Of a stretch of 64,000 bases of DNA, positions 53,844-61,986 are shown piece by piece. The notes beneath the pieces were generated by a model. That model searched no databases and was not told the origin of the DNA. It saw nothing but the letters and a program-made list of their open reading frames with translations. Each line of letters begins with the position of its first letter. The first letter of the stretch is position 1. Source of the DNA: Camelimonas abortus (lineage in GTDB: Bacteria > Pseudomonadota > Alphaproteobacteria > Rhizobiales > Beijerinckiaceae); the NCBI RefSeq assembly GCF_042647165.1, contig NZ_JBHRUV010000029.1; one strand, 5' to 3'. The translations under genes and the position numbers were made by a program.

Positions 53844-55695
53844 CGGCCGCCGCCGGCGCGTCCACGGTCCCGTCGCCGTCCGCCTGGCCGAACTGCAGCT
53901 TCGCCAGGCGCGCATAGAGACCGCCGGCGGCGACCAGGCTGGCGTGGGTTCCCTGCTCCACCAGCACGCCGCCGTCCATCACCAGGATGCGGTCGGCGGA
54001 GAGCACGGTGGCGAGGCGGTGCGCCACCACCAGGGTGGTGCGGCTGGTCATCAGCCGGTCGAAGGCCTCCTGCACGAGGCGCTCGCTTTCGGCGTCGAGA
54101 GCGGACGTCGCCTCGTCCAGCAGCAGGATGGGCGCGTCCTTCAGCACCGCGCGGGCGATGGCGAGACGCTGGCGCTGGCCGCCGGACAGGGTGACGCCGC
54201 GCTCGCCGACCAGGGTGTCATAGCCTTGCGGCAGGGCGCTGATGAAACCGTCGGCGGCGGCGAAGGCGGCGGCCCGGCGCACCTCGGCGTCGCTGGCGTC
54301 CGGCCGGCCGTAACGGATGTTGTCGGCGACCGAGGCGCCGAAAATCACCGGATCCTGCGCCACTAGGGCAAAGCGCCTGCGCCAGTCCGCCGGGGCGACG
54401 GCGCGGGCGTCGACGCCGTCCACCCGCACGGCGCCGCTGTCCGGGTCATAGAAACGCAGCGCCAGCTGGATGATGGTGCTCTTGCCGGCGCCGGAGGGGC
54501 CGACGATGGCGATGCGCTCGCCCGGCGCCGCCGTAAAGCTGAGGTCGTGCAGCGCCTTCGTCTCGCGCCGCCCCGGATAGGCGAAGGACACCCGCTCGAA
54601 GGCGAGCGCCCCGCGCGCCGGCTCCGGCATGGGCAGCGGCCGCGCCGGCGCGACGATGCGCGGGCGCGTGGCCAGCAGCTCGCCCAGCCGCCCCGCCGCG
54701 CCGCTGGCCTGGACGATCTCCGCCCACACCTGGCTGAGCTCGCCCAGCGCGCTGGCGGCCAGCACCGCGAACAGCAGGAACTGCGACAGGCGCCCCATGG
54801 TCATGCCGCCGGCGAGCACGCCGCGCGCTCCCAGCCACAACACCGCCACCACGCTGGCGCTGACGAGGAAAATGGCGAAGCCGGTGAGCAGCGCCCGTGC
54901 GAAGGTGGCGTCGCGGGCGGCGACGAAGGCCTGCTCCGAAGCGGCCTCAAAGTGGCCGGCGGTGGCCTGTTCGGCGCCGAACGCCTGCATGGTGCGCGCC
55001 GCGCCCAGCGCCTCCACGGCGTAGGCGGAGGCGTCGGCGAGGCGGTCCTGCGCGGCGCGCGAGCGGCGGCTGACGCCGCGGCCGGAGAAGATCAGCGGCA
55101 GCACGACCAGCGGGATGACGCCCAGCACCACCAGCGACAGGCGCGGGCTGGTGATCACCATCATCGTCACCGCGCCGACGAACATGAACAGGTTGCGCAG
55201 CGCCACCGAGGCGCTGGCGCCAAAAGCCGCCTTGATCTGGGTGGTGTCGGCGGTGAGTCGCGACACCAGCTCGCCGCTGCGCACCGAGTCGTAGAAGCTG
55301 GCGTCAAGGGTGGTGAGGTGGCGGAACACGGCGGCGCGCACGTCGGCGACAATGCGCTCGCCCAGGGTCATCACCAAGTAGTAACGGCAGGCGCTGGCCA
55401 CGGCGAGCGCCAGCGCCACCAGGCCAAGACCGACGAAATAGACGCCGACGTCGCTGCGGCCGGCGGCGAAACCGCGGTCCACCAGCAGGCGCACCGCCAC
55501 CGGCAGGGCCAGGGTGGCGCCGGCGGCCACGGTGAGCGCCGCCAGCGCCGCCGCCATGCGGCCGCGGTAACGGCGGGCGAACGGCCACAACGCCCTGAGC
55601 GCGCCAGGATCGAAGCGGCGGGAACGGGAGGGCGCCGCGCCGTCCGCCTGCGCCCGGGCGCCGGCGGACGCTTCGCCCGCAATGTCGTTGCTCAT
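53830..55695 (-). CDS. ABC exporter, fused permease-ATPase (MsbA/LmrA type)
   Basis: A 621-residue half-transporter. Six transmembrane helices occupy about 45-340; the nucleotide-binding domain has Walker A GPSGAGKST, Q-loop ALVAQDPVIFG, signature LSGGQRQRLA, Walker B ILLLDEATSALD and the H-loop AHRLAT. It works as a dimer to export lipid or another hydrophobic substrate. The start at 55695 follows CAGGAAAAGGC. It is convergent with the OmpA-like gene. Substrate unknown. Confidence 0.95.
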   Translation of the reverse strand: MSNDIAGEASAGARAQADGAAPSRSRRFDPGALRALWPFARRYRGRMAAALAALTVAAGATLALPVAVRLLVDRGFAAGRSDVGVYFVGLGLVALALAVASACRYYLVMTLGERIVADVRAAVFRHLTTLDASFYDSVRSGELVSRLTADTTQIKAAFGASASVALRNLFMFVGAVTMMVITSPRLSLVVLGVIPLVVLPLIFSGRGVSRRSRAAQDRLADASAYAVEALGAARTMQAFGAEQATAGHFEAASEQAFVAARDATFARALLTGFAIFLVSASVVAVLWLGARGVLAGGMTMGRLSQFLLFAVLAASALGELSQVWAEIVQASGAAGRLGELLATRPRIVAPARPLPMPEPARGALAFERVSFAYPGRRETKALHDLSFTAAPGERIAIVGPSGAGKSTIIQLALRFYDPDSGAVRVDGVDARAVAPADWRRRFALVAQDPVIFGASVADNIRYGRPDASDAEVRRAAAFAAADGFISALPQGYDTLVGERGVTLSGGQRQRLAIARAVLKDAPILLLDEATSALDAESERLVQEAFDRLMTSRTTLVVAHRLATVLSADRILVMDGGVLVEQGTHASLVAAGGLYARLAKLQFGQADGDGTVDAPAAAVSVR

Positions 55696-55948
55696 GCCTT
55701 TTCCTGCCGGGCGAAGCCCATCGCCACCGGCCCCCGCCGGCCCCGGCGGCATCCTGCAGCGGCAGCACCCCCGGCGGGAATGCGCGGCGCCTGCGGCCTG
55801 CGGACGCGCCTGACCCAGGACGAACCATGCGCCCGGACCTTGAGGGCGATGGCCTATACAGCGCAATACGGCCGCGGGCGCAACCCGCGCCGCGGCGGCC
55901 GCCGCGCGCTTTTTTCCCGGCTTCGCCGCGGCGCCGGCGTCTGACGGC

Positions 55949-55977
55949 TTGTCATCCCCGTCCCGGCAGGATATAGC
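55949..55977 (+). promoter_or_regulatory. Promoter of rpmE
   Basis: TTGTCA, a 17-base spacer and TATAGC, about 70 bases upstream of the L31 gene. The rest of 55696-56048 shows no gene. Confidence 0.65.
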
Positions 55978-56048
55978 AGCGCAACTTCCGGATCCTTCCA
56001 GAATGCATTTGCCTGCCCTGTTGTCGGGCGGGGCATGAGGACGCGCTT

Positions 56049-56279
56049 ATGAAGCCTGACATCCATCCCGATTACCACACCATCAAGGTTGTGATGACCA
56101 ACGGAACGGAGTTCGTCACCCGTTCGACCTGGGGCTCCGAGGGCGACACGATGAACCTCGACATCGACCCCTCCTCGCATCCGGCGTGGACCGGCGGCGC
56201 CCAGCAGCTCGTTGACCGCGGCGGCCGCGTGTCGCGCTTCAACAGCAAGTTCGGCGGCCTCAGCTTCGGCAAGAAGTAA
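56049..56279 (+). CDS. rpmE: 50S ribosomal protein L31
   Basis: A 76-residue L31 beginning MKPDIHPDYHTIKVVMTNG. The protein has no cysteine, so it is the zinc-free form common in alphaproteobacteria; PAWTGGAQQLVDRGGRVSRF matches the conserved C-terminal half. Monocistronic, with promoter and terminator visible. Confidence 0.98.
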   Translation: MKPDIHPDYHTIKVVMTNGTEFVTRSTWGSEGDTMNLDIDPSSHPAWTGGAQQLVDRGGRVSRFNSKFGGLSFGKK

Positions 56280-56303
56280 GCCGCGCAGGAGCTGTCGCGA
56301 AAG

Positions 56304-56328
56304 ACCCCGGCCCCGGCCGGGGTTTTTT
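56304..56328 (+). terminator. Rho-independent terminator of rpmE
   Basis: A 7-base-pair stem ACCCCGG / CCGGGGT with a GC-rich loop and a T6 run. Confidence 0.88.
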
Positions 56329-56447
56329 GTTGCGCCTGCGCCCGCCGGCAGGCCGGCGGCCCATGCGACGGCGCCCCGGCGCGCGGCGCGGCCGGGGCGG
56401 AAGACGCGACAGGCAGAAATCGTGGCTGCGGCCCGGGGAAAGCCGCC

Positions 56448-57038
56448 TCAGGCGCCGGCCAGCATGTCCGCCGGCGGCTGGCCGTTGCCGTTGACCGCCG
56501 GCGGCGCGACGAGACCGCGCGGCTCGCGCCGCGCCGCCGGCAGCGGCGGGCGGGCGCTGAAGGCGGCGCGCAGCAGGCTGAGCTCGCGCCGCACCGGCGA
56601 GGGGCGCGGCGCGTCCAGCACCTCGCTGGCGTCAATGTGCAGCACGCGCAGCTCGAGCCGCGCCGCCGCGGCGATCAGCTCGCCGAGACGCTCCGGCAGG
56701 ATGGCGACCGTCTCCAGCGTCGGCGTGGGCTCCACATGAGCCATGCTCTTGCGGCGCTCCGCGTCGGCCTCCTCCGGCGTCATGTCGCCGTCCGCGACGG
56801 CGCGGCGCAGGATCAGCCAGCTCATCAGCCGCATCAGGCGCGTGGTCAGGCGCATGCTTTCCCGGGCGTAGGCGCAGGCCGCCTCCGCGCCGAGCATGGC
56901 GGCGTCGCGGCGTCCCTCGCCGTCGAGATAGTCCGCGGTCTCTTCAACCAGCCGGTTGGCTTCGGCGAAAAGCTCTACGAAAGCCTGGGTCGTTGCGTAA
57001 CGCGCGCCGAACGGCACGGGCGTGACTTCAGCTGACAT
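56448..57038 (-). CDS. rcdA: RcdA-family regulator of CtrA degradation (DUF1465)
   Basis: A 196-residue all-helical protein of DUF1465, the family of Caulobacter RcdA. The core runs from about residue 14 (FVELFAEANRLVEETADYLDG) to 95 (LMSWLILRRAV, TPEEADAERR). RcdA is a ClpXP adaptor that helps deliver CtrA and other substrates for proteolysis. The tail is Pro/Ala-rich and probably disordered, as in Caulobacter. The ATG at 57038 begins MSAEVTPVPFG. TTAAC half-sites upstream fit CtrA feedback control. Confidence 0.9.
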   Translation of the reverse strand: MSAEVTPVPFGARYATTQAFVELFAEANRLVEETADYLDGEGRRDAAMLGAEAACAYARESMRLTTRLMRLMSWLILRRAVADGDMTPEEADAERRKSMAHVEPTPTLETVAILPERLGELIAAAARLELRVLHIDASEVLDAPRPSPVRRELSLLRAAFSARPPLPAARREPRGLVAPPAVNGNGQPPADMLAGA

Positions 57039-57109
57039 GTCTGGCTTGTCCCCGGGAAAGCAGTTGTGCGGGGCCCTCCGGCGCGCCTGCGGGCGCGCCT
57101 GGAAACCCG

Positions 57110-57168
57110 TTAACAAGATTTAACCTTCCGTATGGCGACCGCCAGCTTTACCGGACGTTAAGCTTAAC
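57110..57168 (-). promoter_or_regulatory. Cluster of TTAAC half-sites (possible CtrA sites) upstream of rcdA
   Basis: GTTAAC and TTTAAC at 57110-57124 are TTAA-N6-TTAA, one base short of the CtrA spacing, and the palindrome TTAAGCTTAAC lies at 57158-57168. Four half-sites in 60 bases of a GC-rich genome are unlikely by chance; the exact protein-binding arrangement is uncertain. Confidence 0.5.
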
Positions 57169-57230
57169 AGACGGTTTCACGGGACGGCGGCGGCGCCCGG
57201 CGGGGTCATCCGCGCCGGCGTCCGCGCAAC

Positions 57231-57253
57231 AAAAAGCCGCCCCGCAGGGCGGC
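57231..57253 (-). terminator. Rho-independent terminator of lapA-like gene
   Basis: On the minus strand a 7-base-pair stem GCCGCCC / GGGCGGC with loop TGCG is followed by TTTTT. Confidence 0.88.
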
Positions 57254-57284
57254 CGGCCGGCGTTCAGCCCGGCGCGCAGGCTCC

Positions 57285-57608
57285 TTACGGAGCCAGACGC
57301 CGCTGCTGCGGCTGCTTCTCCTCCAGCGCGTCGCGCAGGCGGGCCGTCTCCGCCTGCAGTTTCTCCAGCTGCCGGCGGTGGGCGCGCGCGGCGCGGCGAT
57401 AGCGCCCCTGGGTCAGCCAGGCGGCGAAGCCGCCGAGCGCGACGCCGGCGGCGAGCGCGCCGAGCACGATGATATACAGCGGCGCGGAGAAGCCGACGCT
57501 GGCCGCGTCCCTGGCGAACGGATCCAGCGAAAAGGTCACCGGCGTGCGGTTGGCCGCGGCGACCAGCGCCAGAACCAGCGCCAGCGGAACCAGAACCAGA
57601 TATTTCAT
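57285..57608 (-). CDS. lapA: LapA-domain (DUF1049) inner-membrane protein
   Basis: A 107-residue protein with two transmembrane helices (about 4-20 and 42-65, separated by a short loop TPVTFSLDPF) and a C-terminal cytoplasmic coiled coil (HRRQLEKLQAETARLRDALEE). This is the LapA/YciS family; in E. coli LapA works with LapB in LPS assembly control. It follows ihfB by 96 bases and is the last gene of the rpsA-sppA-ihfB-lapA block. Confidence 0.88.
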   Translation of the reverse strand: MKYLVLVPLALVLALVAAANRTPVTFSLDPFARDAASVGFSAPLYIIVLGALAAGVALGGFAAWLTQGRYRRAARAHRRQLEKLQAETARLRDALEEKQPQQRRLAP

Positions 57609-57704
57609 GAACGCAGCCAAACCCCGCCTCCGACCCATTCGCCCCCTGCTCCGGACGCCGTCCGCCGGCGCGGCGCGCGGGCGCCGCGACCGTCCGCCAG
57701 CATA

Positions 57705-58022
57705 TCAGCCCCGGGCCGCGCGCGCAGCCTTGCCGGTGACCGGCGTCTGGTTGAGGCGCATGCGCATTTCCTTGCCGGTCTTGAACACCGGCACAGCCTT
57801 CTGGCTCACCTCCACGGCCTCGCCGGTGCGCGGGTTGCGGCCGATGCGGGCCTCGCGGGTCTTCACCGAAAAGGCGCCGAAACCGCGCAGCTCCACGCGG
57901 TCGCCATTGGCCAGCGCCTGGGTGATCTCGTCCAGGATGGCGTTGACGATATTCTCCACATCGCGCTGGTACAGGTGCGGATTGTACTCGGCGATGCGCT
58001 GGACGAGTTCAGACTTGATCAT
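57705..58022 (-). CDS. ihfB: Integration host factor subunit beta
   Basis: A 105-residue HU/IHF-family protein. MIKSELVQRIAE opens the dimerisation helices, GRNPRTGEAVEV forms the DNA-wrapping beta arm with its intercalating Pro, and VPVFKTGKEMRMRL the C-terminal helix. It bends DNA with the alpha subunit. Short basic tail KAARAARG. Located 94 bases downstream of sppA. Confidence 0.97.
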   Translation of the reverse strand: MIKSELVQRIAEYNPHLYQRDVENIVNAILDEITQALANGDRVELRGFGAFSVKTREARIGRNPRTGEAVEVSQKAVPVFKTGKEMRMRLNQTPVTGKAARAARG

Positions 58023-58116
58023 GTGATCTCACTCCCTGCTTCCCTGTCGCCGGCGCGCCCTGCGCGGGCGCGTCTCCGGCGCTGCCTGTTGTCCGGCGCG
58101 GCGGCCGCGGCCCCGC

Positions 58117-59073
58117 TCAGGGCGACTGCGGCCCGGTCCAGACCGCCAGCAGCCCGCCGGCCGGGTCCGCCGGCTGGGCGGCCTGCTCCAGCGTCCGCGC
58201 CAGAGTCTCGAGCCCGGAGAGCCGCGCCGCCTGCGCCCCAAGGCTGGCGAGGCTGAAGCCCCCTGCGCGCTGCGGCTTCCACTCCCGGATCTTCAGGCCG
58301 GCGGCGATTCCCTTTTCCTTCTCCAGCCAGCGCAGGGCGTCGCGCTCGTCGCCGGTCTGGTCGATGAGCCGCAACGCCAGCGCCTGGCGGCCGGTGAACA
58401 CGCGTCCGTCGGAGACCTTCGCCAGCGCCTCGCCCTCGATGCCGCGGCGCGTCCGCACCAGATCGCGGAACCATGCGTAGGAATCGGCCACCACGGCGGC
58501 CATCGCCTCGTTGGCCGCCGGCGGGGTCGGCGCGAACGGATTGGGCGAGGCCTTCAGGGGGCTGGACTTGATCTCGTCGACCTTCACGCCCACGCGGTCC
58601 AGCAGCACGCTGAAATTCGGAAACTGCATGATGACGCCGATGGAGCCCACCAGCGAGGTGTCCCGGGCGAGAATCCGGTCGGCGCCCAGCGCCACCATAT
58701 AGGCGCCCGAGGCGCCCAGCGAATTGATCACCGCCACGGTCGGCTTCTTTTTCGAAAGCTCGCGCAGCGCGGCGTAAATGTCGGCGGAGCCGGTGACGCC
58801 GCCGCCGGGACTGTCGATGGCCACGATCACGGCGCGGGCGGACGGCGTCTCGCCCACGCGCCGCAGCATGTCCAGCGTGGCGCGGCTGCCGGTGATCACG
58901 CCGGTGACGTTCACCCGCGCCACGTGCTCGCCGCCGGCGACTCCCTCGCGCGAGGCGACCACGCCGGCGAAAACCACCGCGCCCAGAACCGCGACGACGG
59001 CGAGGGCGCGCCACGCCGCCAGACGGCGACGCAGCAGGCGTCTGTCCACCAGCAGTTCAGCGTCCGAGAACAT
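58117..59073 (-). CDS. sppA: Signal peptide peptidase SppA (short form)
   Basis: A 318-residue membrane-anchored serine protease of the short SppA type. One transmembrane helix (about 25-45); the nucleophile Ser is in NSLGASGAYM and the general-base Lys in KSSPLKASPNP. It degrades signal peptides or membrane protein fragments in the periplasm. The ATG at 59073 follows GGAGGAGCGG. Confidence 0.95.
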   Translation of the reverse strand: MFSDAELLVDRRLLRRRLAAWRALAVVAVLGAVVFAGVVASREGVAGGEHVARVNVTGVITGSRATLDMLRRVGETPSARAVIVAIDSPGGGVTGSADIYAALRELSKKKPTVAVINSLGASGAYMVALGADRILARDTSLVGSIGVIMQFPNFSVLLDRVGVKVDEIKSSPLKASPNPFAPTPPAANEAMAAVVADSYAWFRDLVRTRRGIEGEALAKVSDGRVFTGRQALALRLIDQTGDERDALRWLEKEKGIAAGLKIREWKPQRAGGFSLASLGAQAARLSGLETLARTLEQAAQPADPAGGLLAVWTGPQSP

Positions 59074-59280
59074 CCGCTCCTCCGCATGCGTCCGCCGCAG
59101 TCCCCAAACGGGATGCATGCGTCATTTGCCTGCCCCGACGCGTTCTGTCATCTGAAAAAAACGGCGGAATTACAAGGCGCGGGAATTCGCCGCCGCCGTC
59201 ACGACACACAGAAACCCGGCGACGCGGGCGGCGGCGCCCCCGCGGGCACGCGGCCCTGGGGAAAACGCCGGCGCGGGGCC

Positions 59281-59364
59281 GCAGTCCCGGAAATGCGACG
59301 GGCCTCCGGCCAGCCCGCGCAAAAAAAGCGGCGGGCCGGAGGCCCGCCGCATTTCCGGGACTGC
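59281..59364. repeat. 30-base inverted repeat (29/30 match) after rpsA
   Basis: Bases 59281-59310 and 59335-59364 are reverse complements with one mismatch, separated by 24 bases. Each arm contains the same segment (GCAGTCCCGGAAATGCG). The smaller rho-independent terminator stem (59328-59350) lies inside the region and competes with the long pairing. Confidence 0.9.
59321..59350 (-). terminator. Rho-independent terminator of rpsA
   Basis: On the minus strand a 10-base-pair perfect stem GCGGCGGGCC / GGCCCGCCGC with loop TCC is followed by T7, 28 bases after the rpsA stop. Confidence 0.92.
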
Positions 59365-59377
59365 TGTCCCGCGCGGC

Positions 59378-61081
59378 TTACTTCTTCTCGCTGGCGCGAC
59401 GCAGGGCCGCGCCAAGGATGTCGCCGAGCGAGGCGCCCGAGTCGGAGGAGCCGTAGTTGGCGATGGCCTCCTTCTCCTCGGCCACTTCCAGCGCCTTGAT
59501 CGACAGCTGGATGCGGCGGGCCTTGCGGTCGAACTGGACGACGCGGGCGTCGACCTTCTCGCCGGGAGCGAAGCGCTCGGGGCGCTGGTCGGCGCGGTCG
59601 CGGGCCAGCTCGGAACGCTTGATGAAGGCGGTGAGGTCGCTGTCGGCCAGCTTCACCTCGAGGCCGCCGTCCTTCACCTCAAGCACTTCGCAGGTGACCA
59701 CCTGGCCGCGGCGCAGGTCGCCCGCGTCCACGAAGGGGTCGCCGGCGAGCTGCTTGATGCCGAGCGAGATGCGCTCCTTCTCGACGTCCACGTCGAGAAC
59801 CTGGGCGCGGACGATGTCGCCCTTCTTGAACTCCTCGATGACCTGCTCGCCCGGACGGTTCCAGTCGAGATCCGACAGGTGGACCATGCCGTCCACGTCG
59901 CCGTCGAGGCCGATGAACAGGCCGAACTCGGTCTTGTTCTTGACCTCGCCCTCGACCTCGGAGCCCACCGGATGGGCCTGGGCGAAGGCCTCCCACGGGT
60001 TCTGCAGGGTCTGCTTGAGGCCCAGCGAGATGCGGCGCTTGACCGGATCGACCTCGAGGATCTGCACCTCGACCTCCTGGCTGGTCGAGACGATCTTGCC
60101 AGGATGGACGTTCTTCTTGGTCCACGACATCTCGGAGACGTGGATCAGGCCCTCGATGCCCGGCTCCAGCTCCACGAAGGCGCCGTAGTCGGTGATGTTG
60201 GTCACGCGGCCGGTGAGGCGCGAGTTGACCGGATAACGCTGGGCGATGCCCTCCCACGGATCGGCGAGAAGCTGCTTCATGCCCAGCGAGATGCGGTGCG
60301 TCTCGTGGTTGATCTTGATGATCTTGACCTGGACGGTCTGGCCGATGGACACCACCTCGGACGGATGGTTGACGCGGCGCCACGCCATGTCGGTGACGTG
60401 CAGCAGGCCGTCGATGCCGCCGAGATCAACGAACGCGCCGTACTCGGTGATGTTCTTGACGACGCCCTCGATGACCTGGCCTTCCTCGAGGTTGGCCACC
60501 AGCTCGGAACGGGCCTCGGCGCGGGTCTCCTCCAGCACGGTGCGGCGGGAGACGACGATGTTGCCGCGGCGGCGGTCCATCTTCAGGATCTGGAACGGCT
60601 GCGGCACGCCCATGAGCGGGGTGACGTCGCGCACCGGACGGATGTCCACCTGCGAACGCGGCAGGAAGGCCACGGCGCCGTCCAGGTCGACGGTGTAGCC
60701 GCCCTTGACCTGGTTGAAGATGACGCCCTGCACCTTCTCGTTGTTCTCGAAGGCGCGCTCGAGCTTGATCCAGCTCTCCTCGCGGCGGGCCTTGTCGCGG
60801 CTGATGACGGCTTCGCCAAGCGCGTTCTCGATGCGCTCCAGGTAAACCTCGACCTCATCGCCGACGGCGAGCGGCTGGTCACGGCCAGGACCGGTGAACT
60901 CCTTCAGGGGCACGCGACCCTCGGTCTTCAGACCGATGTCGATGACCGCCACGTCCTTCTCGATGGCGACGACCGTACCCTTGATGACCGAGCCTTCCTG
61001 GGCTTCGGAACGGCCGAAGGACTCTTCGAGCAGCGTGGCGAACTCTTCACGCGACGGCTGATGGGATGCAACTGATGACAT
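59378..61081 (-). CDS. rpsA: 30S ribosomal protein S1
   Basis: A 567-residue S1 with six S1/OB domains, the usual number. GLKTEGRVPLKEF, VKNITEYGAFVDLGGIDGLLHV, VTNITDYGAFVELEPGIEGLIHV, VKNKTEFGLFIGLDGDVDGMVHL and a last degenerate one mark the repeats. It binds mRNA on the 30S subunit. The ATG at 61081 follows CCAGGAGCTTAC. It is preceded by a leader of about 200 bases with its own promoter; cmk, often upstream, is absent here. Confidence 0.98.
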   Translation of the reverse strand: MSSVASHQPSREEFATLLEESFGRSEAQEGSVIKGTVVAIEKDVAVIDIGLKTEGRVPLKEFTGPGRDQPLAVGDEVEVYLERIENALGEAVISRDKARREESWIKLERAFENNEKVQGVIFNQVKGGYTVDLDGAVAFLPRSQVDIRPVRDVTPLMGVPQPFQILKMDRRRGNIVVSRRTVLEETRAEARSELVANLEEGQVIEGVVKNITEYGAFVDLGGIDGLLHVTDMAWRRVNHPSEVVSIGQTVQVKIIKINHETHRISLGMKQLLADPWEGIAQRYPVNSRLTGRVTNITDYGAFVELEPGIEGLIHVSEMSWTKKNVHPGKIVSTSQEVEVQILEVDPVKRRISLGLKQTLQNPWEAFAQAHPVGSEVEGEVKNKTEFGLFIGLDGDVDGMVHLSDLDWNRPGEQVIEEFKKGDIVRAQVLDVDVEKERISLGIKQLAGDPFVDAGDLRRGQVVTCEVLEVKDGGLEVKLADSDLTAFIKRSELARDRADQRPERFAPGEKVDARVVQFDRKARRIQLSIKALEVAEEKEAIANYGSSDSGASLGDILGAALRRASEKK

Positions 61082-61300
61082 GTAAGCTCCTGGAGCCCTG
61101 GTTGGGCCCGTGCGTCGACGGCTGGCGTTGAACATGCGCTCCGTCTGCGACGACGCGGCCTGGAGGACCGGATCCGCTGCCCCGTGGGGCAGGTCGACGC
61201 ATGAAACCGCAGAGGGAAACGCGACCGGCAGCGTCGGCGACTTTCCGCGCCCGCCTGAAATACGCGGAGCGCACGCGCGCCAGCATGCCGGATGCGGGCT
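61082..61300 (-). promoter_or_regulatory. Long structured 5' leader of rpsA
   Basis: Between the promoter at 61301-61329 and the start codon lie about 210 transcribed, non-coding bases. The 9-base arms TGCGTCGAC and GTCGACGCA (61111-61119 and 61193-61201) can pair across 73 bases enclosing a smaller hairpin CTGCCC-CGTG-GGGCAG (61177-61192). S1 represses its own mRNA in E. coli, so an autogenous element is plausible. The region upstream of the promoter to 61518 shows no gene. Confidence 0.5.
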
Positions 61301-61329
61301 CATATAAAACAATCAGTGGCTGTCCACAA
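61301..61329 (-). promoter_or_regulatory. Promoter of rpsA
   Basis: On the minus strand TTGTGG, a 17-base spacer and TATATG. Confidence 0.6.
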
Positions 61330-61518
61330 CCGCGGCGACGGACGCAGATCCTGGAATTTCGAAGAATTTCCGGCTCACGAAGGCGAGACTGGCCGCGCTC
61401 CGCCGGCGTTGTCCGCCGGCGCGGGCCCGCCAGCCTCCAGGCCCCTGCGGCGATGCCCGTGCGCCATGCGCTCCTCCCCCGGCGCCCCTTCCCCCGTCCC
61501 CCCCCCGCCGCGGCGGCG

Positions 61519-61710
61519 CTAGCGGCGGAACAGGGAATCCGCGGCGGCGCGCGAGGCGGCCTTGCGCTGCATCTCCTGCTCCAGCCGGACGATTTCGGCC
61601 CGCAGCAGCGCGATGCGCGCGGCCAGCTCGTCCACCGAGAGCGGCGACAGGTCCTGGCCGATCTGGTGCGCGGCCGTCTCCCGCGCCGGCCTTTCCGGAA
61701 ATTCATCCAT
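61519..61710 (-). CDS. DUF1192 small protein
   Basis: A 63-residue protein opening MDEFPERPARETAAHQIGQD, then SPLSVDELAARIALLRAEIV and a coiled-coil run to the C-terminal SLFRR. The IGxDLSxLSVDEL core is diagnostic for DUF1192, a small alphaproteobacterial family. The ATG at 61710 follows GGGGAGAGACC. It is divergent from the quinone oxidoreductase, a typical Rhizobiales arrangement. Function unknown. Confidence 0.88.
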   Translation of the reverse strand: MDEFPERPARETAAHQIGQDLSPLSVDELAARIALLRAEIVRLEQEMQRKAASRAAADSLFRR

Positions 61711-61986
61711 GGACTGGTCTCTCCCCGCCGCCCGTCCCGCCACGCCGCCCGTTCCCAGGCTCCTTTCTTTTCGGACGGCCTGTTTTCGGGCCTCCTGTTT
61801 TCGGGCCCGTTCCTGTCCCGCATCCATTTTCCGGCGCCGCCGGGGCCGGGCGGTCCCGGAGCCGATTGTCTGCGCGCGGCCTTTGCAACAAGGTTAGCGG
61901 CGATCCTGGCGCGAGTCGACGCGCCCGCAACGTCCGTCCTGACCGGTAGCACCCCGGAGCGACGCCCAACCCGGAGCAACGCCCAC

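Noticed and set aside
57110..57124. Exact CtrA box upstream of rcdA
   Set aside because: The half-sites are spaced by 6 and not 7 bases, so I list only half-sites and not a full box.
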